Translations under genes and position numbers: made by a program
Shown here: in pieces, positions 60,383 to 64,000 of the stretch
Layout of the letters: each line of letters starts with the position of its first letter
How positions within the stretch are numbered: the stretch's first letter is position 1
Source of the DNA: Cohaesibacter gelatinilyticus
Lineage (GTDB): Bacteria; Pseudomonadota; Alphaproteobacteria; Rhizobiales; Cohaesibacteraceae
DNA: 64,000 nucleotides
Assembly (NCBI RefSeq): GCF_900215605.1
Contig: NZ_OBEL01000001.1
Coordinates: forward strand, 806,001-870,000
Reading direction: 5' to 3'
The notes under the pieces: model-generated
The model's input: only the letters and a program-made list of their open reading frames with translations
What the model was told of the DNA's origin: nothing
Databases searched by the model: none

Positions 60383-61414
60383 ATGACCACTTCTGCGACC
60401 GGAATGCCATTCGATGATATTCTGTCCTTGATTGATCAGATGGCCGGACCAGATGAAGATGCTCGTGCCACGGTAAGGGCGCGTGATGCAGTGTTGACCA
60501 AACCGGCAGGATCGCTTGGCCGTCTTGAGGATCTGGCAGAGTGGGTTGCTGTTTGGCAGCGTCAGGCGCCACCAAAGGTGTTGCGCCCACTGGTTGCTGT
60601 TTTTGCAGGCAACCATGGCGTGGCAAATCAAGGTGTCTCTGCTTATCCCGCGTCTGTGACCCAGCAGATGGTCGAAAATTTTGCGGCTGGGGGTGCGGCG
60701 GTCAACCAGCTCTGTATCACCAATGATCTGGGCCTGAAAGTCTTCGATTTGGCACTTGATTTTCCAACTGGTGATATCACACGCGAAGACGCCATGGACG
60801 AGATGAGTTGCGCACGCACCATTGCCTTCGGTATGGAAGCCATTGCAGGCGGCACTGATCTTCTTTGCATTGGCGAGATGGGCATTGCCAACACAACCAT
60901 CGCCGCTGCCATTTATGCCGCATTATTTGGTGGCGATGCTGCCGATTGGTGTGGTCGCGGGACAGGCGTGGATGATGAAGGCCTGAAGCGCAAAGTTGAT
61001 GCTGTCGAGAAAGCTCTGGCATTTCATGATGGTAATCTGGATAAACCGCTGGAAGTGCTGCGCAGGTTGGGTGGACGCGAAATTGCCGCTATGGTGGGTG
61101 CGATCCTTGCAGCTCGTTTGCAAAATATTCCAGTCATCGTTGATGGCTTTGTAGCGAGTTCCGCTGCTGCCGTTCTTTATGCGCTGGACAAGGCGGCTCT
61201 GGATCACTGCATCTTTGCCCATGTTTCTGCTGAAAGCGCTCATTCGCGCGCTCTGGATGCGATGGGTGTCAAAGCTCTGTTTGATTTCGGCATGCGTCTG
61301 GGCGAGGGATCCGGTGCTGCATTGGCGGCGGGCATCGTGAAAGCTGCTGTTCAGATCCATGAAGGCATGGCGACATTCGAGCAGGCCTCGGTAGATGGTC
61401 CCGCAGAAAACTAA
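60383..61414 (+). CDS. cobT: CobT, nicotinate-nucleotide-DMB phosphoribosyltransferase
   Basis: A 343-aa phosphoribosyltransferase that makes alpha-ribazole phosphate from nicotinate mononucleotide and 5,6-dimethylbenzimidazole for the lower ligand of cobalamin. Conserved are TKPAGSLGRLEDLAEW, VAVFAGNHGVANQGVSAYP, CIGEMGIANTT, VDGFVASSAAAVLY and the terminal FGMRLGEGSGAALA with the catalytic Glu. It is the standard length, with a GGGTAAGAG leader before ATG 60383. It is encoded opposite to cobS and ends at a strong terminator. Confidence 0.95.
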   Translation: MTTSATGMPFDDILSLIDQMAGPDEDARATVRARDAVLTKPAGSLGRLEDLAEWVAVWQRQAPPKVLRPLVAVFAGNHGVANQGVSAYPASVTQQMVENFAAGGAAVNQLCITNDLGLKVFDLALDFPTGDITREDAMDEMSCARTIAFGMEAIAGGTDLLCIGEMGIANTTIAAAIYAALFGGDAADWCGRGTGVDDEGLKRKVDAVEKALAFHDGNLDKPLEVLRRLGGREIAAMVGAILAARLQNIPVIVDGFVASSAAAVLYALDKAALDHCIFAHVSAESAHSRALDAMGVKALFDFGMRLGEGSGAALAAGIVKAAVQIHEGMATFEQASVDGPAEN

Positions 61415-61435
61415 GCTTCCAGAGATATTCAGAAT

Positions 61436-61473
61436 AAAGCAAAAGGCGATCTGGAAAGATCGCCTTTTGCTTT
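61436..61473. terminator. Bidirectional terminator after cobT
   Basis: A perfect 17-bp stem (61436-61452 with 61457-61473, core AAAAGGCGATCT) around GGAA. Its A-rich and T-rich ends serve both convergent genes, cobT (+) and the kinase gene (-). Confidence 0.9.
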
Positions 61474-61495
61474 GCAACATATTCAAGCTTTGAGC

Positions 61496-63040
61496 TTAAA
61501 TAGCGCGTTTGAGTTGAATGCGGCCCTGATTTCTATCCTGGTGTATTGGAAGTACATCCATAACACGGGATGGGGGGAAGGTTGCCGTGACCGTGGTACC
61601 AACCCGTAAGGTGGATTTGAGATCAAACTCACCATCATGCATTTGAACGAGTGCCTGAACAATCGACAGACCAAGACCGGATCCATCTTCAGCAGACTGG
61701 ATGGCAAGGGAACCTTGCCCAAAGGCACTGAGAACGGTTGGTATTTCGTCTTCTGGAATGCCAGGGCCAGTATCCTTGACCTGAATATATTGCCCACCAT
61801 CTTCGGTCGGCTTGACCAATAGAGTGATTTCGCCACCCGGTGGGGTAAATTTCACGGCATTGGTCAGCAAATTCAGCATGACCTGACGCATGGCACGTTC
61901 ATCCGCCCAAAGCTTTGGCAAGTTCAAATCCAGTTCCAGACGAATGGTGACGTCTTTATTGCGGGCGCGCAGTCTTAGCAAGTTCTCGCAATCCTCTGCC
62001 ACATAGCTCAGAGTGACCGCTTCTTCATTCAGCTTGTAGCGCCCGGCCTCAATGCGAGAAAGATCGAGAATCTCATTGATCAGGTTCAAAAGATGGCTGC
62101 CCGAACTGTTGATGTCACCGACATATTCTCGATATTTGTCATTTGGTAACGGCCCGAGAACTTCATTCTGCATGATTTCGGAAAAGCCGAGAATGGCGTT
62201 GAGTGGCGTGCGCAATTCATGTGACATGGTGGCCAGAAAACGGCTCTTGGCCGTATTGGCTTCCTCGGCTTGACGACGAGACTCGTCAGAAATGGCCTTG
62301 GCTTGTTCCAGCTCCGCGATCAGAAAATCCTTCTCCATGCGGAAGTTCAGCATGGCCAGTGTCGAGCGATAAAGCCGATTTGCGAGCATCAGGAAGAAGA
62401 ACATGGACCCGACTGCGAGCAGTGAGAGCGTCATGTCCATGTTTTCGGCATTCAACACGGCAGTGCCGATCACAACAGCCGAAATTGGCAGAGTTCCCGC
62501 CCAGGTGCTGGCAGGCAGGGTGAAGCAAAGCATGGTGGAGACCGCCACCACGATCAGCATGATGGCGAAATGAAATTCGGCCAGATAGGCTACGTCTTTT
62601 TGTGTTGGCAGCAGTAAAATACTCGCCCAGATGATGCCCGAAAAGAGGTCTCCAACAAAGAAACGGCGCTTCCAGCTACTCAGATCAAGATCTTCCTGCG
62701 GCAAATCTTCGAACTTGCGTGCCAGCATCAGCATGACCAGATGAGCAACAAAAGCCGCAGCAATCCAGGACAGAGTATGCAACGGTGTTGCCCACAGAGT
62801 GGACACTGCACCAACAATCAGCAAAAGCAAAGGAATGGCCAAGGAAGCACTGGTGCGGTTTTTGGCGTACATCATGGTCAGTTCATGCTGAAACGATGGC
62901 CGATAGCCATTGGTCGTGTTCAACTGTTCGCGAACATCATGCACGGTACGCAAAACTGCGCGACGGCGTGCCGCACGTTTACTGTTTATGCCCCGACTGT
63001 CATTTTCTTTCGAGCGGCGAACGCTTTGGGCTCCAGCCAT
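61496..63040 (-). CDS. Membrane histidine kinase (PleC/DivJ-like output)
   Basis: A 514-aa sensor kinase. After a basic N-terminal section there are about six hydrophobic segments (residues 70-230), a short coiled coil and the phosphoacceptor FLATMSHELRTPLNAILGFSEIM, with His near residue 274. The ATPase domain shows LLNLINEILDLSRIEAG, NLLTNAVKFTPPGG, VKDTGPGIP and GSGLGLSIV. The HELRTPLNAILGFSEIM core is typical of alphaproteobacterial PleC/DivJ/PdhS-type kinases, but the sensor is not diagnostic. ATG 63040 is the probable start. No response regulator gene adjoins. Confidence 0.87.
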   Translation of the reverse strand: MAGAQSVRRSKENDSRGINSKRAARRRAVLRTVHDVREQLNTTNGYRPSFQHELTMMYAKNRTSASLAIPLLLLIVGAVSTLWATPLHTLSWIAAAFVAHLVMLMLARKFEDLPQEDLDLSSWKRRFFVGDLFSGIIWASILLLPTQKDVAYLAEFHFAIMLIVVAVSTMLCFTLPASTWAGTLPISAVVIGTAVLNAENMDMTLSLLAVGSMFFFLMLANRLYRSTLAMLNFRMEKDFLIAELEQAKAISDESRRQAEEANTAKSRFLATMSHELRTPLNAILGFSEIMQNEVLGPLPNDKYREYVGDINSSGSHLLNLINEILDLSRIEAGRYKLNEEAVTLSYVAEDCENLLRLRARNKDVTIRLELDLNLPKLWADERAMRQVMLNLLTNAVKFTPPGGEITLLVKPTEDGGQYIQVKDTGPGIPEDEIPTVLSAFGQGSLAIQSAEDGSGLGLSIVQALVQMHDGEFDLKSTLRVGTTVTATFPPSRVMDVLPIHQDRNQGRIQLKRAI

Positions 63041-63269
63041 GAAAAAGAATGCCTCTAGTGAAGGGATGCTCAAGTCATCACGTTTATTTTTATGCAACTT
63101 TGAAACAAATGTCTTAAAATCCCCCTCAGGAAGATGGTTAATTGCTCGTTAAATCAGATTTGTGGAAACTATATAAATAGTTGATTTATATTATTAAAAT
63201 TGAAATTCCATATGGTGCTGGAACAAGGATTTATTTAGACCGGTCGACATGGGTAAAACAGGGATCAAA

Positions 63270-63902
63270 ATGGTGGGAAAACAGCGGGAAAGACAGCTTG
63301 AAGATCTCCGGCATGAGATCGAATCCTGTCGTCGATGTCGAGACAATCCGGTTGGTGTCCAGTTACCCCACGAACCCAATCCTGTTGTGCGCCTTTCCAG
63401 CTCAGCGCGCATCTGTATTGCAGGGCAGGCACCGGGAATTCGCGTGCACGAAAGTTCTCTTCCATTCAATGATCCGTCAGGGGATCGTTTGCGCCAATGG
63501 ATGGGCATTGATCGTGATCTCTTTTATGACGAAAACCGGATTGCGATCGTCCCAATGGGTTTTTGCTTTCCTGGTTGGGACAAAAAGGGAGGGGATTTGC
63601 CACCGCGAAAGGAGTGTCGAGAGCTGTGGCATGATCAACTTTTTGAACTCATGCCGCAGATAGAATTGGTTTTGGTGATTGGTCAATATGCCCAGCGCTA
63701 TCATATGAAAGAGTTACGCAAGAAAACTCTGACCGAGACTGTAAGAAATGCAGTAGAGATTTTCGAAAATTCCCAGAAACCCCAATTGCTTCCTTTGCCT
63801 CATCCTTCCTGGAGAAATTCTGGTTGGTTGAAGCGCAATCCATGGTTTGAAGATCAGGTTCTTCCATTGCTGAAACAGGAGGTCAGACGTTTGACATGTT
63901 GA
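63270..63902 (+). CDS. Uracil-DNA glycosylase superfamily protein
   Basis: A 210-aa protein with a UDG-like alpha/beta fold. N-terminal Cys (SCRRCRDN) is followed by the motif A-like ICIAGQAPGIRVHESSLPFNDPSGDRLRQWMGI and the C-terminal motif B-like LPLPHPSWRNSGW. The PFNDPSG segment is usual in this UDG subgroup of alphaproteobacteria. The paired N-terminal Cys lack the full family 4 Fe-S set. The activity of this subgroup is not settled. ATG 63270 has AGGGA upstream; ATG 63249 would add seven residues. It is divergent from the kinase gene. Confidence 0.78.
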   Translation: MVGKQRERQLEDLRHEIESCRRCRDNPVGVQLPHEPNPVVRLSSSARICIAGQAPGIRVHESSLPFNDPSGDRLRQWMGIDRDLFYDENRIAIVPMGFCFPGWDKKGGDLPPRKECRELWHDQLFELMPQIELVLVIGQYAQRYHMKELRKKTLTETVRNAVEIFENSQKPQLLPLPHPSWRNSGWLKRNPWFEDQVLPLLKQEVRRLTC

Positions 63903-63971
63903 TATATCTGCAAAATTTTGGACTGATCGGGAAAGTATGACAAATTATGTGAACGAAGATGTGAAGCTGCT

Positions 63972-64000
63972 ATGGAGAACGCCTTAATTTTCGGAAGTTT
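63972..64000 (+). CDS. Possible gene start cut by window edge
   Basis: ATG 63972 opens a frame reading MENALIFGS to the window end. It could be the start of the next gene, but only nine codons are visible and the upstream GAAG is weak. No function can be inferred. Confidence 0.2.

Noticed and set aside
1-64000. CRISPR array
   Set aside because: No regularly spaced direct repeats were seen; the repeats present are palindromic elements and one dusA duplication.

Overview
This window is chromosomal DNA of a facultatively anaerobic, denitrifying alphaproteobacterium. The evidence is the gene content (a heme d1 nir cluster with fused NirD-NirL, norCBQDEF, NnrS, and a Dnr/NnrR-type Crp-family regulator), a ppx/gppA-rlmE pair, a DUF1289 gene beside cobS/cobT, and moderate GC. 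A marine Hyphomicrobiales/Cohaesibacter-like host is a guess; nothing in the sequence fixes the genus.

Region 1 (about 1-24,100) is a nitrite/nitric oxide respiration island. Two leftward units lie at its left edge: menA-ubiE (quinone head-group prenylation and methylation), and a SCO1-type copper chaperone with a periplasmic DM9-repeat protein. Next comes a tightly packed leftward operon, nirE-nirC-nirF-nirDL-nirG-nirH-nirJ-nirN-cbiX-like, which makes and matures heme d1. The cytochrome cd1 nitrite reductase gene nirS is not in the window. Divergent from it run nnrS and norC-norB-norQ-norD-norE-norF. Their likely regulator lies leftward in front of a DUF4202 gene. Sites of the form TTGAY-N4-GTCAA stand in front of the nir operon, norC and the regulator, and a weaker one lies upstream of SCO1, so the island looks like one NO-responsive regulon. 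An IS5-type transposase tail and an FkbM methyltransferase mark an inserted or eroded stretch at 19.5-21 kb.

Region 2 (24-42 kb) is mixed. It holds a ferredoxin-reductase-like flavoprotein, a hybrid histidine kinase and a NarL-type regulator flanking an LhgO-like oxidase, a ZntA-like metal ATPase with a divergent MerR regulator, tRNA-Gln(CTG) beside an ABC ATPase relic, ppx/gppA and rlmE, a family III CoA-transferase and an RND efflux pair. Palindromic dispersed repeats occur at 35.1, 36.1 and 48.7 kb.

Region 3 (42-47.2 kb) is a leftward seven-gene set: a DUF2946 protein, two NosL-like proteins, a small anchored protein, an ABC permease, an ABC ATPase and a polytopic protein with SCC and HCPFC motifs. 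I infer periplasmic copper or cysteine handling linked to cuproenzyme maturation.

Region 4 (47.6-64 kb) carries housekeeping genes: hemH, a Na/Pi cotransporter, adenine deaminase, a YheT-like hydrolase, dusA, TauE/SafE, a retropepsin-like protease, DUF1289, cobS, cobT, a histidine kinase and a UDG-family protein. The 5' end of dusA is duplicated around a 2.9-kb AT-rich insert carrying a two-gene operon (an unknown, possibly ADP-ribosyltransferase-fold protein plus a LuxR-type regulator), a membrane protein and a 5'-truncated PrtN-like gene. This looks like the remnant of a dusA-targeting integrative element and is the most unusual cargo in the window.
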